64,000 bases of DNA from Hygrocybe punicea (GCA_963556145.1 OY744468.1:4898001-4962000), one strand, 5' to 3'. Shown: positions 1 through 12,370, counted from the first letter of the stretch. Numbers and translations: made by a program. Notes: generated from the letters alone by a model not told the origin.

Positions 1-109
1 TGTTGTCTTAGCTATAAGCAACAATGAAAACTGCTGTCCTCTCCTCTGGAATCCGATCCCTAGTTAAGTTGATTGTTGCCGGAGCCCGCTGTAGAAGCGA
101 TCCGTAACA
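1..109 (+). repeat. 3' end of a long terminal repeat, cut by the window start
   Basis: This stretch ends in ...GATCCGTAACA and is closely related to 11159-11255, which ends the same way and begins TGTTATC. A TG...CA-type end shared by two dispersed copies suggests an LTR of a copia- or gypsy-like retroelement. The sequence after position 109 gives no recognisable Gag or primer site, and the two copies lie 11 kb apart with no pol gene between them. I treat them as separate LTR remnants, not as one element. Confidence 0.5.
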
Positions 110-305
110 AGGTTGACCCAAACCCATGGTCAACCCTACACCTGCTGCTTGAATCTCAAAAGATTTCAAGTATGTCCTCAGCTCCCTCCTCAACACCATG
201 AGCCATGAGCTTCATTTTGGATCCTCAGGCCCTACAAAATCCATCAAGACCATTGGTGAATGGGTAATTGCCTGGGGAAAAGCAATCAGAGGCAACCCTC
301 TGGGT

Positions 306-1381
306 TAGTGATGGGGAAGTTTGGTTCGGTCCAGTTTTTGGCCTTTTTTCCCCAAACCGAGACTGAACAGTTCGGTTCCTGCCAAGATTTCCAGGAACCA
401 GACCAAAACTGATTGAAACTGTTTCGATTGGTTTGGTTTGGTCCAAACTTAGTTTAAACTGAGACTGTTGCTCGTGAGAGCCGTGCACATCAGTTAATGT
501 AGCTGGCATCTTCGCGAGGTGGGATTGGGGAGCAGGGGGCTGCAAGGCCCAGTCCTGGCAAAATGCACACATCGTATGTGTGCATTCCACCTCAGTTGCA
601 TCCAGGTGGTGGTGGTGGTGTCCTGACATGTCATACACACTACGACAGGTGGGTCAAACCATTTTTGGTGGTTGCATAGTGGCGATGGTGGTGGTGATGG
701 TGACAACAGTGTGGTGGTGATGGTGATTGTGGTGGTGTGGTGTCACGTTCTGTATTATGAGAATAAAATCAATGAAAGAATTTGATGAAAAAACATACCA
801 TGAAGCAGTGTGGGTGGATGCACCACCCCCCTGCTGCTTGTTCTGCCCCAATCCACCCCATTCACCTTCATTTGCACGCGTGCGCATTGGAGGCATTGGC
901 ATGTCCGGTGCAGTGTTGATGGCTGCTGTCATGGTTGTGGCCGTCATGGTGGCAGTCACCGTCCTCGCCATTGTGGTGGTGGTGGTGGTTGTGGTGATGG
1001 TGGTGGTGGTGCATCAACCTGTAATTTGTTAAAGTGTTAGTTAAGTTCAAATAAATAAAAATAAAAAACATATGTGGGCAGCAGGGAGTACCCCACCACC
1101 TGTTTTGTCGACCTTGGGTGCTCCATTATCCTCATTTGGTGTACATCGGGGGTGTTGTTGGTGGGGGTTGGTGACTTTGGGTGACTTTCGAAGTCAGCCA
1201 AGTAACCGACTTGGGACTGTTGGTTTGCGGTTCAAACTGAGTTTGAAACCATCAGCCCATGGCCAAATCTCCCAAACCAAGACCAAATGGTTCAGTCTCT
1301 GCTAGAAATTCCCAAACCACCAGTTTCAGTCCAGTCTAAACCAGGTTTGGGTTTGTCTGAGACCAAACTTCCCCAACACTA
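306..1381. mobile_element. Non-autonomous hAT-type element, 1,076 bp
   Basis: The left end reads TAGTGATGGGGAAGTTTGG and the right end, reverse complemented, reads TAGTGTTGGGGAAGTTTGG. The element is flanked by a perfect 8-bp duplication, CTCTGGGT (298-305 and 1382-1389). TAGTG-type ends with 8-bp duplications are typical of the hAT superfamily. Inside there is no transposase, only GTG/GGT-rich simple sequence (about 610-1020) that gives low-complexity Val/His-rich reading frames on both strands, and a degenerate copy of the ~52 bp palindrome near the left end. Confidence 0.88.
470..519. repeat. Degenerate copy of the ~52 bp CTCGCGA palindrome
   Basis: The right arm ends TTCGCGAGG and the left arm begins GCTCGTGA. 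The centre reads CAGTTAATG where other copies have TCAATTGA. It sits inside the hAT-type element at 306-1381, as expected from the other copies at 3199, 13184, 13492, 30589, 40445, 40585, 46767, 56400 and 57965. Confidence 0.55.
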
Positions 1382-1389
1382 CTCTGGGT

Positions 1390-2039
1390 CTTTCCCCATC
1401 TAGGCAATACCACAGATACGGGTAAATCCATATCCATGACTATCCATACCCTTATGGTATAGAGACTCAACATCCCCCTGATTCCATTGTGACCGCAAGT
1501 TCTGTTGTAGACCTGGATGAGGACTACAGAAAGGGGTGATCAGCTAGAAAGTGATCAGAGGAATTAGTTTCTTTAGAGAAGTCTAATCAATCCAACCCAA
1601 ATCCGGGGTTCCGGAATCAGAGGGAGAGTGTGGGGGAAAGGATGAAGAGCAGTGTAGACAATACGAAGAGTGGACTAAGAAATAGAACTGAAGTGCGCTG
1701 TAATAACCTGTATTTCTATATGGTTTTGTAGTGTAAATGTGCTACTTTTATACTACTGTGAGGGATCCTGTGCTATGGTAACTATGTGCTACAAGCGAAG
1801 GCTGTAAGTGATAGGAGGCAAGTGGAGAGGAGGATAGGAGGAGTGGTGCTATGTACTAGGAGATGGGAAACGAAGATATATGATATACAACTATATATGT
1901 ACTGATTCCAGGTTGTTAGGGACATTGCATCGCCAGCAGGAACAAAACCAGAGGCAGAAACCGGAGTGGAATTGATAGGAAAGAGCGGAATTGAGCGGAA
2001 TTGATGATACAGGAATGGGAATGGATGGGAATGGAGTCA
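1390..2039. other. Unassigned AT-rich stretch between elements
   Basis: I see no supportable gene here. The stretch has promoter- or LTR-like features, such as a run reading CTACTTTTATACTACTG near 1740 and several TATA-like runs. A short similarity around 1460-1490 (TAGAGACTCAACATCCCCCTGA) to the region near 49960 suggests that part of it belongs to the LTR-like repeat annotated next. Confidence 0.4.
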
Positions 2040-2530
2040 GATATGAAGGGGATATGGATCCACATGATCTGGAGCCTCTACACCATATTGTCGATATCTC
2101 ATGAATCCAGATAAACCCAACACCTCCAAAGGACTTGCATTCCAACCCAATGTGAAATGACATGACGTGACCCGATGTATGCCGCTTTGTCACAGCCACT
2201 TTTGGACCAAATCCAGCAGCTTCATAAGCCCCAGAGTCCCAATTCTAGGAGATGGATCTCATTGGACTCAATTCCTGACTTCGGACTTGCCCTATATACG
2301 CATCCCCTCATCCTTTTGGAGATATACAGAACATTTTAGATCTTTTTCTTGGATATTTGCTTTCCCCTCCATTTTCCTGTCACTGTCACATTGCAACCCC
2401 CCCTCTTCAGATCTCCTTTCCAACTTTCCATTGTTGTTTCCATTGGCCAAAATAGACATGACCGAAAGTAGACTACCCACTCAGGTACTATAAAAATGGT
2501 CCCTGACAACTGTACCAAAAAGAGATACCC
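2040..2530 (+). repeat. LTR-like dispersed repeat, copy 1 (inverted copy at 49.57-49.99 kb)
   Basis: The sequence around 2100-2480 matches the reverse complement of 49570-49990 over several hundred bases. Shared runs include GCATCCCCTCATCCTTTTGG, TTTTGGACCAAATCC and CCCCTCCATTTTCCTGTC. Upstream of the shared CATCCCCTCATCC there is a TATA-like stretch (CCCTATATACGC here, CTATATTTATGC in the other copy), as in the U3 region of an LTR. No paired LTR or coding region is visible next to it, so it may be a solo LTR. Confidence 0.55.
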
Positions 2531-2709
2531 TTAGTCCCCGTTTTCCTACAGTCAGAATCATGTTTTAATCCCTTCACATGCTCGTCCTTGTAGACCCTTA
2601 GATTTTCATGGTTGACCTCATTGTCTTTATCGTTGTTCCATTATTCATTCATTGTTCCCGATCTGACCCGACCCGACCAGCCATACCTGACATTGTTGGC
2701 ATTGTCAGG

Positions 2710-2905
2710 TTCATTGTTATTTATCCATTTTCAGTCTGTTCATTGCCAGGTTCATCATTTTTTACACGGCGGCTTTACATTTTACTTCCATTTCCACCTT
2801 TTACTATTATTCCCGACACTGATTATCCACCATCACTTCTATGCTGACACCCCTTGGTTAGGATCAATCTTCCACAGCCACCCCAAACCTGCATCTACAT
2901 CTGGA
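2710..2905 (+). repeat. Direct repeat, copy 1 of a ~195 bp pair
   Basis: It runs from GTTCATTGTTATTTATCC to the AACC after GCAGCCACCCC and is repeated at 6551-6750 with scattered substitutions. The longest shared run covers TTTTACTTCCATTTCCACC through CTATGCTGACACCCC. The pair brackets about 3.6 kb that holds a TIR element and a proline-rich repeat ORF, the kind of cargo found in the small LTR elements of this window. I could not find clear TG...CA ends, a target duplication or a primer site, so calling the pair LTRs would be speculative. Confidence 0.6.
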
Positions 2906-3014
2906 GCCCACTGTGAGGATAATTCAGTGTCAAGACACATTCATTCCATAACCCTGCATTTCCTTTCATCATCTCAAAACAAGCCCTGCCGCTGCACTCT
3001 ACACATCCAACATC

Positions 3015-3995
3015 TAGTGAATGGCATGGGTAACCCCTGGGTAATTCCAGGGGTACCCATACCTGTACCCATTGAAAACCTATACTCGCCCTGGGGGTAC
3101 GGGTTTTCAATGGATCCCTGATTTCTGACCCTAGGGTCACCTGGGACCCGCACCTGTGGGTCTCACCCACTTATTTCCCTGCCCACGTTACCATTTGACC
3201 TCGCGACAATGGACATGCGTCAATTGACGCAATGCTGGTGGATGTGAGGTGAAGGGGGTGGTGGTCTTTAGGCGCTCTGGCCCATCGCAGACTGGTATGC
3301 AGGGAGCCTGGGATGAGTCTTGAGCCCCAGAAATGGGAGCGTGGGTGTAGCCCACACTCCTGTTGTCCTTCTTGGTGCTGTTGTCCTTCTTGGTGCCATT
3401 GTCTTTGGTGTCTACCTCGTGAACGACGTCTACACATCAGTCGACACATCATGACATGTTCATGAGATATTGTAACAACCTATTGATTCAAGCATTAGCA
3501 TGGATGATGGAACAGGGACACATACAGAGAGGCCGGGCAGTGGGCGCACCACCCACCTGGCCATTGCCCTCATTCACGGTTGTCCACCTTATGCCCCGAT
3601 TGCATTGGTGTTGTTGGTGGTCATGGTAATGGTGGTGGCCATGGTCGTTATCATTGTCGCCATTGCCATTGTCGTTCACCTGCCACCATCCTCGTTTTCA
3701 TCCTTGTTTTGATTCGCGTAGTCATATTTTACCTGTAAGATTCATTAGAATAATATAAAAAGCTCAATAAGAATGAGAAATTTACCTGGGGCAGAGACCA
3801 GGCGACGCCTGGTCTCTGCTGGTATTGGTTGAGTGACGCGTTGAAGCTCGTGTCAACTGCGTGACTTCAAAGTCATGGGTAACCCATCACAGGTACAGGT
3901 ACAGCTGTGGGTCACAAAAGTGTGACCCGGACCCGAACCTGGGCTTATACCTGTGGCAAAACCCACGGGTTTACCCATACCCATGCCATTCACTA
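3015..3995. mobile_element. TIR-bounded non-autonomous element, 981 bp, hAT-like
   Basis: The left end is TAGTGAATGGCATGGGTAA and the right end, reverse complemented, is TAGTGAATGGCATGGGTA. The ends are rich in GGGTAACCC/GGGTACCC-type inverted repeats, like those of the 12371-13413 element. The flanks (CCAACATC and CACACAAC) do not make a convincing duplication, so the insertion may be old or rearranged. It holds no transposase and carries one copy of the ~52 bp palindrome at 3199-3249. Confidence 0.7.
3199..3249. repeat. ~52 bp palindrome, core GCGTCAATTGACGC
   Basis: The arms are CCTCGCGACA... and ...GATGTGAGG, and the exact centre is GCGTCAATTGACGC. The length (51 nt) and symmetry match the other copies in the window. 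Confidence 0.75.
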
Positions 3996-4059
3996 CACAC
4001 AACATGGAACGCCACTCACAAATGGAACAAAATAAAAAACACATGCCATGCAATGGGTT

Positions 4060-6060
4060 TAGCCTGTGCACCCCAGCTGCTCACATCTACAAACTTGCTA
4101 TTGTCACTGGATACAAACCTTGACACACCCCTCATCCGAGCCTGCGCCGTCCCAAGAAAAACTATGTCAGCACCCAGCAAACTCCATTCTCGACCAGTTC
4201 CCCTGTTTCGCCAACATTTCATGCCACATTCCCATCTATGGACTCGCCATTGCCCCAGATACAACCTAGGTATTCCCACCATCTATGCCTATGCCATCAT
4301 CAGAAACCCATGTCATTGTCCAGCAAACATCGCTTTCGACACGTCCCAGCATCTGCCCCCATTTTCCCCTCATTTTGCCCCATTTCACCCACCATCCTCG
4401 TCCACGCCCCCTCTGTCATGCCCAGACACCACAAATAACGTGTCACCAGCACCTGTGCCCATGCCATCCCAAAAATGCCACCATCATCATCACCACATGT
4501 CCTATGCCCACAGACCACAGCCTACGCATATGTACAGGTTCCCAGCATCCCCACAGCAACCCTCACAAGCCATCTTCGCCATTATCGATGCCTCACGCCG
4601 TGACACATCACCCCACCCCATGCACCCACCTATATGACCTCCCTGGCCCCTCACGCATCCATTGAACCACCCGCTGCCTTGTACCAGTTCCCAGCACCCC
4701 TCACAAGCCCATACAAGCCATCCCCATCATAGTCAAGCCTCCAATGCCATGCCATGCCAACCCACCTCATACCCTGCCTATTCAATGTTCCCAGCTGCTC
4801 ATGCCCTCGTTGGCCCCCCCCCACAGCCTTGTATGGCTTCCTAAGTGTCCACAATGCCCCTCACGAGCTCTCACGAGTTGTCCTTGCTGTCATCAATGCC
4901 CCACACATGTGCCACATCACCCCGCCCCATGCAACCGCCTATACAACCTCACGCATCTGTTGGACCACCTGCCACTTCATACAACCTCCCACAACCCCAC
5001 AGCATCCCTCACAAGTCCATACCAGCCGCCCCTGCCGTTATCGAGGCCCCATGCATGTGCCATGCCAACCCACCTCATGCACCCATCTACTTGACATCCC
5101 CATCTTCGCACCTCTTCATTGGACCCACCGCTGCCTGGTACCACATCCCAGGGCCACACATAGTCCGTCATGACATCGTACAAGCCATTCCCACTGCCCT
5201 CGAGCCATCAACGCTGTGCCACGTCACCCAACAGCCTACCCCCACCATTTTCCCATCCAGGACCAATGACCACTGTGTACAACCACTCCCACACCCACGT
5301 TCACATCCCTGCTCCTCTGCATGGCCCTCTCCTGTCCCAAACATGTCTGCCCCCATCCCTCGTCGTCATCCCACACAAGCGGCCACATCACCCACCGTCG
5401 ACTCCCACTCTCAACCCTCACTTCCCAGCCATCCCTGTCCTCATCCACTCCCCTTCGACCACCTATGCCCTTGACCAACCCCACGATGCCCCTAAAGTCC
5501 ATTCGCAAGCCCAAACAAAGCCCCTGTTGGGTTACGCCCATGAAACCATGACCACCAGCCGCTCAAACCTGATCCACAATCCAATGCACCCTTGTCAAAT
5601 CCCCACGCATCTATCCACCATGAAAGTATCATGAAATGCCACCCTTATCACCCCAATCCATCTCCAAGTCCATGTCGTCTCATCCACCCACATCATCCAC
5701 CTCTGTCTCCCTATGTCACCCTATCCCATACCGCCACACCAACCACCTGTTTCCCACTCCCTCAACCTCTTGCCACCTCAAACAGTCCCATGTAACCACA
5801 GTTGACCTAATGCAGTCCCATGTTCACCTCCATCGCCCAAAAGACAAGTCCCTCCACTAGCCAAGACACCCGCGTTGTTGGATCCACCACCCAGAATACC
5901 CAAAATGTGTTGACAGCACCTGAAGCATGACTGGATGCCCTCCAGTGCCCATGCCGCACCCATCTGCAATCTAACAAAGCCCAACGTCATCACCATACAA
6001 ACCTGCCATCAGACCTGACACCTGTTCTTAGTCCCCACACCCGACATACCCACGGACCCA
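4060..6060 (+). other. Degenerate tandem repeat with Pro/His/Ser-rich open frames
   Basis: Overlapping open frames on plus (up to 258 and 209 codons, interrupted by stops) encode protein very rich in Pro, His, Ser, Thr and Cys. Modules recur, such as 'P.ITSYKP', 'HITPPHAT.YTTS' and 'NAPHMCHITP', and the DNA repeats short C-rich phrases such as CCCATGCCATCC and CCCTCACAAGCC. The style matches the proline-rich cargo of the LTR elements E, C, A and B, and direct repeats lie on both sides. I recognise no domain. It is more likely a decayed element ORF than a host gene. Confidence 0.5.
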
Positions 6061-6550
6061 GATGAGACTCACCATTGCACCTGTATTCCAACATCCAACC
6101 ACGAACCCAGACGTGTTCCCAACACCCAACTGCAAATCAGCAGCATCCGGTTCCGGTTCCAGCTCAATTTGAGCATCTGGTTCTGGTTCTGGTTTCACAA
6201 CCCATACCCGCCACCTTTGCACCCTCATACCCACTGAACCTGACCCTACAAAAACCATCATCATCCATCGGCATAAGAATTAAATAAATAGATAGATCAA
6301 ATAAATAGAAAGAAAGATATAAGAGATAGACTTGCCCCTGCCACTCCTGACATGCTACACTCGTTCACCCGCCACCTGCTTCATCCACCAGACATACCCA
6401 ACACACCCACTTACAAACCTGTCACACCCAACATACCCACTTATGAACCCAATGCACTGCTTCACTCCCACGCACCCAACTCATCCACTCACACCTGCAT
6501 TGAACCCGTTGACATCATTCTCTGCTTTCCATGACCCACCCGACCCGCCA

Positions 6551-6750
6551 GTTCATTGTTATTTATCCATTTTCAGTCCGTTCATTGCTGGGTTCATCAT
6601 TATTTGTCCAGTTTTACATGGTGGCTTTACATTTTACTTCCATTTCCACCTTTTACTATTATTCCCGACACTGATTATCCACCATCACTTCTATGCTGAC
6701 ACCCCTTAGTTAGGATCAATCTTCTGCAGCCACCCCGAACCCACATCTAC
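6551..6750 (+). repeat. Direct repeat, copy 2 of a ~195 bp pair
   Basis: Second copy of the repeat at 2710-2905, in the same orientation. It differs by scattered substitutions and a few small length changes near its start. Beyond about 6750 the sequences diverge. Confidence 0.6.
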
Positions 6751-7133
6751 AACAGATACAAGTATGGATCAGGCTAGCCTGATCCCTTGATCTGTGGATA
6801 ACTATATCTGCAGATACAAGTCTCATTATCACATTTGAATACTGAAAATCCAAGACAGCCACTTTATGAATTATACTAAACAGCCATGGCCACATTATGG
6901 ATACTACAGCCACATTGTGTATACTAAACATTTAAATAGTAAAAATACTTCACAACTTCGACATCAATCCATTAGTCCAATTCATTCCACCCAAAAGGAA
7001 AAGCTCTGCCAGCACCAAATGCCATAAGAAAATCCCTGCACCTCCCCAGGCTGCCAATGCAGCACCATCAGCCACTCTTCCTCACCCTACTGCTTCCATT
7101 GCCACAAGTCTGACATGCTCCTTCAGTTACCAT

Positions 7134-7420
7134 GAGTTGTGCTGGTAGTGTTACCATTACCATTGTTCCTGATGAGGATGACGACATAATAGAAGTTGAT
7201 GTCAATGGGAATGAGATGGATGACCCGGAGAGTGAGGATTCCAAAGCTGAACTCAGTAATATCCTGTGCCTGCTCATGTCTGCTTGCTAAAGTCAGAAAC
7301 AGCACGAATGAAAAAGAAATGGCATGCACCTATATACAGGTTTTTCAGGCCCATACCAGAAATTGAGTACAAGGACAAGTGGTGTAGCCAGGGAGCTAGG
7401 TACTGCACCCTGAGAAGTAG
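7134..7420 (+). pseudogene. Fragment of a hAT-type transposase N-terminus
   Basis: An acidic stretch (PDEDDDIIEVDVNGNEMDDP) is followed, after a frame change near 7290, by KKKWHAPIYRFFRPIPEIEY. The order acidic run, then 'W.API..FF.P.P.IEY', is the usual start of a large basidiomycete hAT-type transposase family just before its BED zinc finger. The finger and everything downstream are missing. Known from family memory, not from a search. Most likely a short relic. Confidence 0.42.
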
Positions 7421-7464
7421 ACTGCGAGGGCCGATATACATTTTCCCCCTTCCATGGGATGGCA

Positions 7465-7753
7465 TTAATTGCTGCATATTGACATAAAGGTCCCAGCCCT
7501 TGTTGTGGAAGGGATGGGATTTGGGATGTTTCTACATGACCAGTCAGTGGAATTGAGAGAAGAGGGCAGATGAAAATATCTCGATATATTTATCCCAGAC
7601 TGGCTGAGTGTTCTCATCAATGTTAAGCCCACACATATGGTCCCAGGGCAAGCCAGACAGTCTTGTGAGGGACTCCACATCATGATAGATCTTCCTTAAC
7701 TGAATTTCAACATCAGCACACAATACTATTATTACAAGCCAGAAGACACTCAC
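7465..7753 (-). pseudogene. Possible fragment of a Myb/SANT-like fungal transposon gene
   Basis: The minus-strand frame reads RKIYHDVESLTRLSGLPWD followed by NIDENTQPVWDKYIE. The pattern 'SG..WD...I......VWD.Y' resembles the Myb/SANT-like DNA-binding proteins that accompany fungal PIF/Harbinger-like transposons. The frame is short and nothing recognisable flanks it, so this is a weak call. Confidence 0.28.
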
Positions 7754-8189
7754 CCTCCCCCATCTGGATTGGCAAGAAGTGGCTGACTTGGGAATCCCTT
7801 TTCAGGTGGGGGGGTTTGGCCATTGCAACAGCAGCAGCATTCCATGTTGCTGCCTTGAAATTTGCACCATCACCCACCTCTGCCTTGTGCTAGAAGGAAA
7901 TCAATAAGGAAACCTGTGACCCAGAATGAGTTGAACAGTATTCGACCAAGGGGGAGTGTTGGGAATAGTGGCCAAATAGTTGCAGAAAGGATTAGTAATC
8001 CATATCATGTGACCCTGGAACTCAAACCCACCTGTCTGGTGAATAATGCTGAAGCGCAGCATGTATTCTACTCACCACAAGAAACTTCTCGTAGATTTAG
8101 CTAGTAGTATAAAAGCCCTCTCAGAGAGAGGTAAATATAATTCATTCCACATAAAATAACTTAGCAGTCAACAACCACTGCAACTATAT

Positions 8190-9121
8190 ATTCCGATACA
8201 TATGACGGTGATGAACACACTTTCAGTGACGACGACTGTCACCACATCCATTTCATCAGCAATCGAATCTATCGTCACAAGGTGCTTCACATCAACTACA
8301 CTACATATGATATGCGGTGGGCTCAAGACTCCATCAACCCTCAAACCCATGCTGATATTATGGTCCTGGCACACGAAGATGAAAACGTAAACGATTCACA
8401 TCCATATTGGTATACCTGCATCATTGGGATATTCCACATCAATGTTCGGCATACAGGACCCAAATCGAAAGGGACAGACCCTCAGCGTATGGAATTTCTC
8501 TGGGTTCGCTGGTTTGGTCGTGATCTAAGTATGCCAGGTGGCTTTGCAATGCAACGTTTACACCGGATTGGATTCCTCGATTCAGCTCAGTGCATTTGGA
8601 TTTCTTGATCCAAAGGAGGTACTTCGAGGGGTGCATCTTATTCCTGCATTCGCATTCAGCAGAACAGAACAGCTGTTGGGAGAATCCATTGGACGTCACA
8701 CCAACCAAAATGATGAAGACTGGGTATATTATTACATCAGAATGTAAGTTCATTTCATTTCTACTCAATCTACACTAATTGTCTTGCCAGGTTCATTGAT
8801 CATGACATGTTTATGCGTTACCGAGGTGGCAGAATCGGTCATCAAGCCACTCGTGCTCGCACTGCGCCATCTGCCGAAGAGGACACACATCAATTTGAGG
8901 ACAATGAGCAAGGTGATGAAGTTGAGGACCTTGACACACAGGATACAGCTGATGGCACACCGGAGCAGTTTGATAAGGATGCAGAAGTGGATTATGGGTA
9001 TGTGGATGTAGAAGAGGAAGACGAGAGTGAGGAAGGCAAGGAAGACGAACCAGATGGCATTGAAGACTTGGGACCGGAGGACATTGAGGATTTTGATGCG
9101 GAGGACATGTACTGTGCATGA
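8190..9121 (+). pseudogene. C-terminal fragment of a Plavaka-like transposase
   Basis: The frame reads NRIYRHKVLHINYTTYDMRW, then DPQRMEFLWVRWFGRD, LHRIGFLDS, then in the next frame FGFLDPKEVLRGVHLIPAFAF. A 47-nt intron (8744-8790, GTAAGT...CAG) joins YYYIRM to FIDHDMFMRYRGGRIGH, and an acidic tail ends at 9121. The same modules occur in the minus-strand gene at 25.6-31.7 kb (INYTTYDVQWAQDTINP, MEFLWVCWF, FGFVDPIHILQGAHLIQAF), so the identity is supported inside the window. A one-base frameshift lies near 8580-8595. The catalytic part of the gene is absent. Plavaka elements belong to the CACTA-related superfamily in basidiomycetes. Confidence 0.72.
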
Positions 9122-11158
9122 CCCACTACTGGGTCACACTAAATGTTCGGGTGTCATTCTCCTACAACTTCAAAGATATTCATAAATTATCTTTCAAGGT
9201 GATAGACATTTGTCTCAGGAAGATATCTATATAATTTGAATGACAGTTACAAGGCTAAAAATCCTGCAGGAGTGAGAATAGAACAGAAGTGTCCATTTTT
9301 CACCCTGACCAGGAAGTTGGTCATACCTGCTATGCTGTAAGATACAGTAACATTTCAACCTTATGCTGCAGTAAAATCTATTCTACTATATCTCTTCTTA
9401 TGTACGAAATCCAAATTTATAGTTCCATTAACCCAAACTATGGTACTTGATGCCTTTCAAGCATCAGAAGAGTTACATGTCCGCTTTTGGGTGCTTATTC
9501 AGCTTTCTTAAGCACGAAAAGCACGAAAAGCCATAAGCTGGGCCAGCTTATATTAGCGGGGTCGATCCGCTATTAAAAGCTGGGGTGTTACATTTTTCAA
9601 CTCCGCAACTCCGATTCCGACTCCGCTACCCACGATGACGATTCCACTTTACCATACCTTCCTTTTTCGTTCCCCTTTACCTTTTGTCTTCTTTTGGACA
9701 TCATTGTTTATTCTTGTTCTTGTTCTCTTTTCATCCTTTCTTGTTCTTGTTCTCTTTTCATCCTTTCTTCTTCTAGACCAATCCAGACCGACCATGGACA
9801 CATCCCCACGTTACCTTGCTGTACCCGAATAGTCTCCTTGCCGATGGACATCATCACTATTGTCTTTTCCCTCGCCCTGACATATTGTTGACTTCATCCC
9901 ACGACAAACCGATTCACAATGGCTGTACTCCCGACACAGCTCATTACCGTAATTGTTATTGGCAGCATTGCCATCACCTTCCTGATCGGTTTCTACTTTG
10001 TTATGATCTATCTTTGGCATCAGCATCGAAACCCTTCCGCCATTGATACTTCTGACTTCCACCTCAACAATATCTCGACACGTAATTGACAATTGCCATT
10101 CCCGGATATATGGTTTCCACTTTCGTATTCTGTGCCTACCATTATCCTCCCTGACAATCCGACGACATTCCTCACCTGCACGCATGCCCTGGACAATCCT
10201 CGATCACGGGACATTTCACTGTTCTCTCTAATCCGACCATTGCCGAAGCACATTCTTTTGGACTTCGACCACAGACCATACGACTTCCCAAACAGTGAAC
10301 CAACCCCTATCGCATATTGTTCGCATGACACCGCTTCAATGCAGTACCCGACGACTTGTTCCCACAGCTTGTCACTCGTGCCATGACTCGAAACCTGGAC
10401 CCACATTCATTTAACCTTTTCCATCTATAACCTTGATATCTCCCACACTCGTTTACAATGATACCCTTTCTTGGATGAATACCGACATCAAGTGGACCTT
10501 CTTGTTCCACAAACAGGACAAGACATCGCTCCTCGATACGTCATCAACACAGACATCATCATCCGGTACAGCTTGTGCTGTTCACATGTCTGACCTCGAC
10601 TAGCCCACTGTCCTAGTTGGTTTTTTCCTTTATACATTCCTTCATTTTCTTTCATACCAACCTTGCCATTACATCCACACCACCTCAAGACACTCTCATC
10701 ACCAACCCCACACTGGACGATACCCATCTTCGACCCGACCGTGCAACGCACTTGCCAGACTGCGCACTTGCCTGTTACAGCAAGTGTAGACCCCGAATAG
10801 GCAATTCTGCACATCACATGATCTGATGACAAATCATCCGAGTCATCCGAACCCCCTCTATTCCTCAATGACACCTGGGCCTCCAGTTGGATTGCGAGAA
10901 CATCGACATGAGGACGCCTCATGTATGCCTCATGGTGAACACATGGTAGAGTTGGATATGTTATGGCTTCATGGTTGTATTTCTATTTACCTCCCCTCAA
11001 GACCAGTCACTATATATACTGTTCTTGTTGTTGGTTCGGACTTTTTCTTCTTTTCCTTTCTTTACGTTTAGTCTGGTTCTTGGGGCAGACCCCCTTGTCT
11101 TGGGTAACCCCCACGGCTCGCAATGACTTTAGACCACGAACCTCCCCCCTTATAGCAG
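9122..11158. other. Long region without a recognisable gene
   Basis: Open frames here are short and resemble nothing I know, including a 144-codon frame at 10488-10922 on minus. Visible structure: a tandem duplication of a pyrimidine-rich unit (about 9712-9770, TTCTTGTTCTCTTTTCATCC twice), a hairpin AGCGGGGTCGATCCGCT near 9558, and a TATA-like run CACTATATATACTG near 11010 that could belong to the LTR ending at 11255. Confidence 0.4.
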
Positions 11159-11255
11159 TGTTATCTACCAATGAAACTGCTGTTCTTCCCTCTGGAAACT
11201 GCCCCCCTGTTAAGTTGATTGTTGCCAGAGCCCGCTGCAGAAGCGATCCGTAACA
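11159..11255 (+). repeat. LTR fragment related to 1-109
   Basis: It begins TGTTATCTACC and ends GATCCGTAACA. It matches the first 109 bases of the window, with the shared phrases TTAAGTTGATTGTTGCC and AGCCCGCTG.AGAAGCGATCC. The TATA-like element about 150 bp upstream suggests the true LTR may start before 11000. Confidence 0.5.
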
Positions 11256-12370
11256 TGGGGCCTGCTTATTTGAAGACACTAAAAGCACGAATAGGTCAAT
11301 AAGCTAGGTGTCTTTTGTGGAAGCACCGTGTACTTTTTAATTTCAAGGTAGGCTTTTCGTCACTTCAGTAGGGGGTATCAAAACAGCTTATATTATTTGC
11401 AGCAGGGGGGCACAGGGAGGCACAGGAATATGAAGCATGTAACTACGGCAGACAGATGGAGACAAGACGGCGCATTTTGCGTGGTGGAGTTGCCAATCGT
11501 GATTAGGCTGCACAAATATGTCAGTACCTGTATGAACTTAGCCTGGGAACACTCACGTGCTTTGCCATCGGAATCTGACTGGACTAGTAAAAATCCATCA
11601 TTGTCACTGGTATTGCCAGACATGGGCTCGCCTGAGGACTCGCTCCGGGTGTCACGCTGGTTTTGGCCACCGGTGTTGGTGCTGTCGCAGGTGTCTGTGT
11701 TGATGTTGGGCTGGTACTGGTGTGGCTGCCGGCACCATTCTCCTAGTGTCAGTGTACATGCTAGTGCTAGAGTTGAAACTTGTCCTTACCTTGTCAAGGT
11801 CGCTGCCATTTTTACTGCCTTATCCCCGCTGTTGTCATTCCGTCGTTTTCGTTGCCCTCGCCATCTTCATCGTCCTTGCCGTTGCCACTGTCCTGCCCTG
11901 AAAATGAAATTTAGCACTGTACCGCACTGCTACTTACTAGTGTCGGTCCAAGGTTCAACGGGTGTTTGTGTTGGTGCTAAGGCAAAGTTGAACATGGACC
12001 AAACAAATGTAAAGTATGGACTTCACTGATTTTTTTGACATCGCTCCAACTCCGCCGTCATGCTCTCCCTTTTCCTCTCATGCTATCCCTCCCTCTCATG
12101 CTCTCCCTCTCCACACTTGCCAACATCCCCACACTTGACTCACCCATGACATCACGAACAACCCAATATGGAATAGCACAAAGGTGAGTGTTATTATCAT
12201 TTTTATCTACCGTTATTATTTGATATTATACAGGTCGTTTGTAACTACTGCAACAAAACAAGGGCTGAAATGAAGACACAACCAAACGTGAACGGCTGCG
12301 AAGAGGACGACCCAACAATGGTAACGGCGACGGCAGCAGAGGCCAAAGTGAAGTGAGACTGGGGGAGTGG
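11256..12370. other. Unassigned region
   Basis: One open frame of 210 codons on plus (11397-12029) has no recognisable domain, and its composition looks like translated non-coding sequence. I see no RNA gene or element ends, only CTCTCCCT-type pyrimidine runs near 12060-12110. Confidence 0.35.

Noticed and set aside
225..1071. His-rich and Val-rich frames near the left end as metal-binding or membrane proteins
   Set aside because: They come from GTG/CAC simple sequence inside the 306-1381 element and show no domain, and frames on both strands are equally open.
1..11255. A single 11 kb LTR retrotransposon between the related LTR ends at 1-109 and 11159-11255
   Set aside because: No gag, pol or primer site is present between them, and the interval is full of unrelated elements. 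No target duplication can be checked because the left end is at the window edge.
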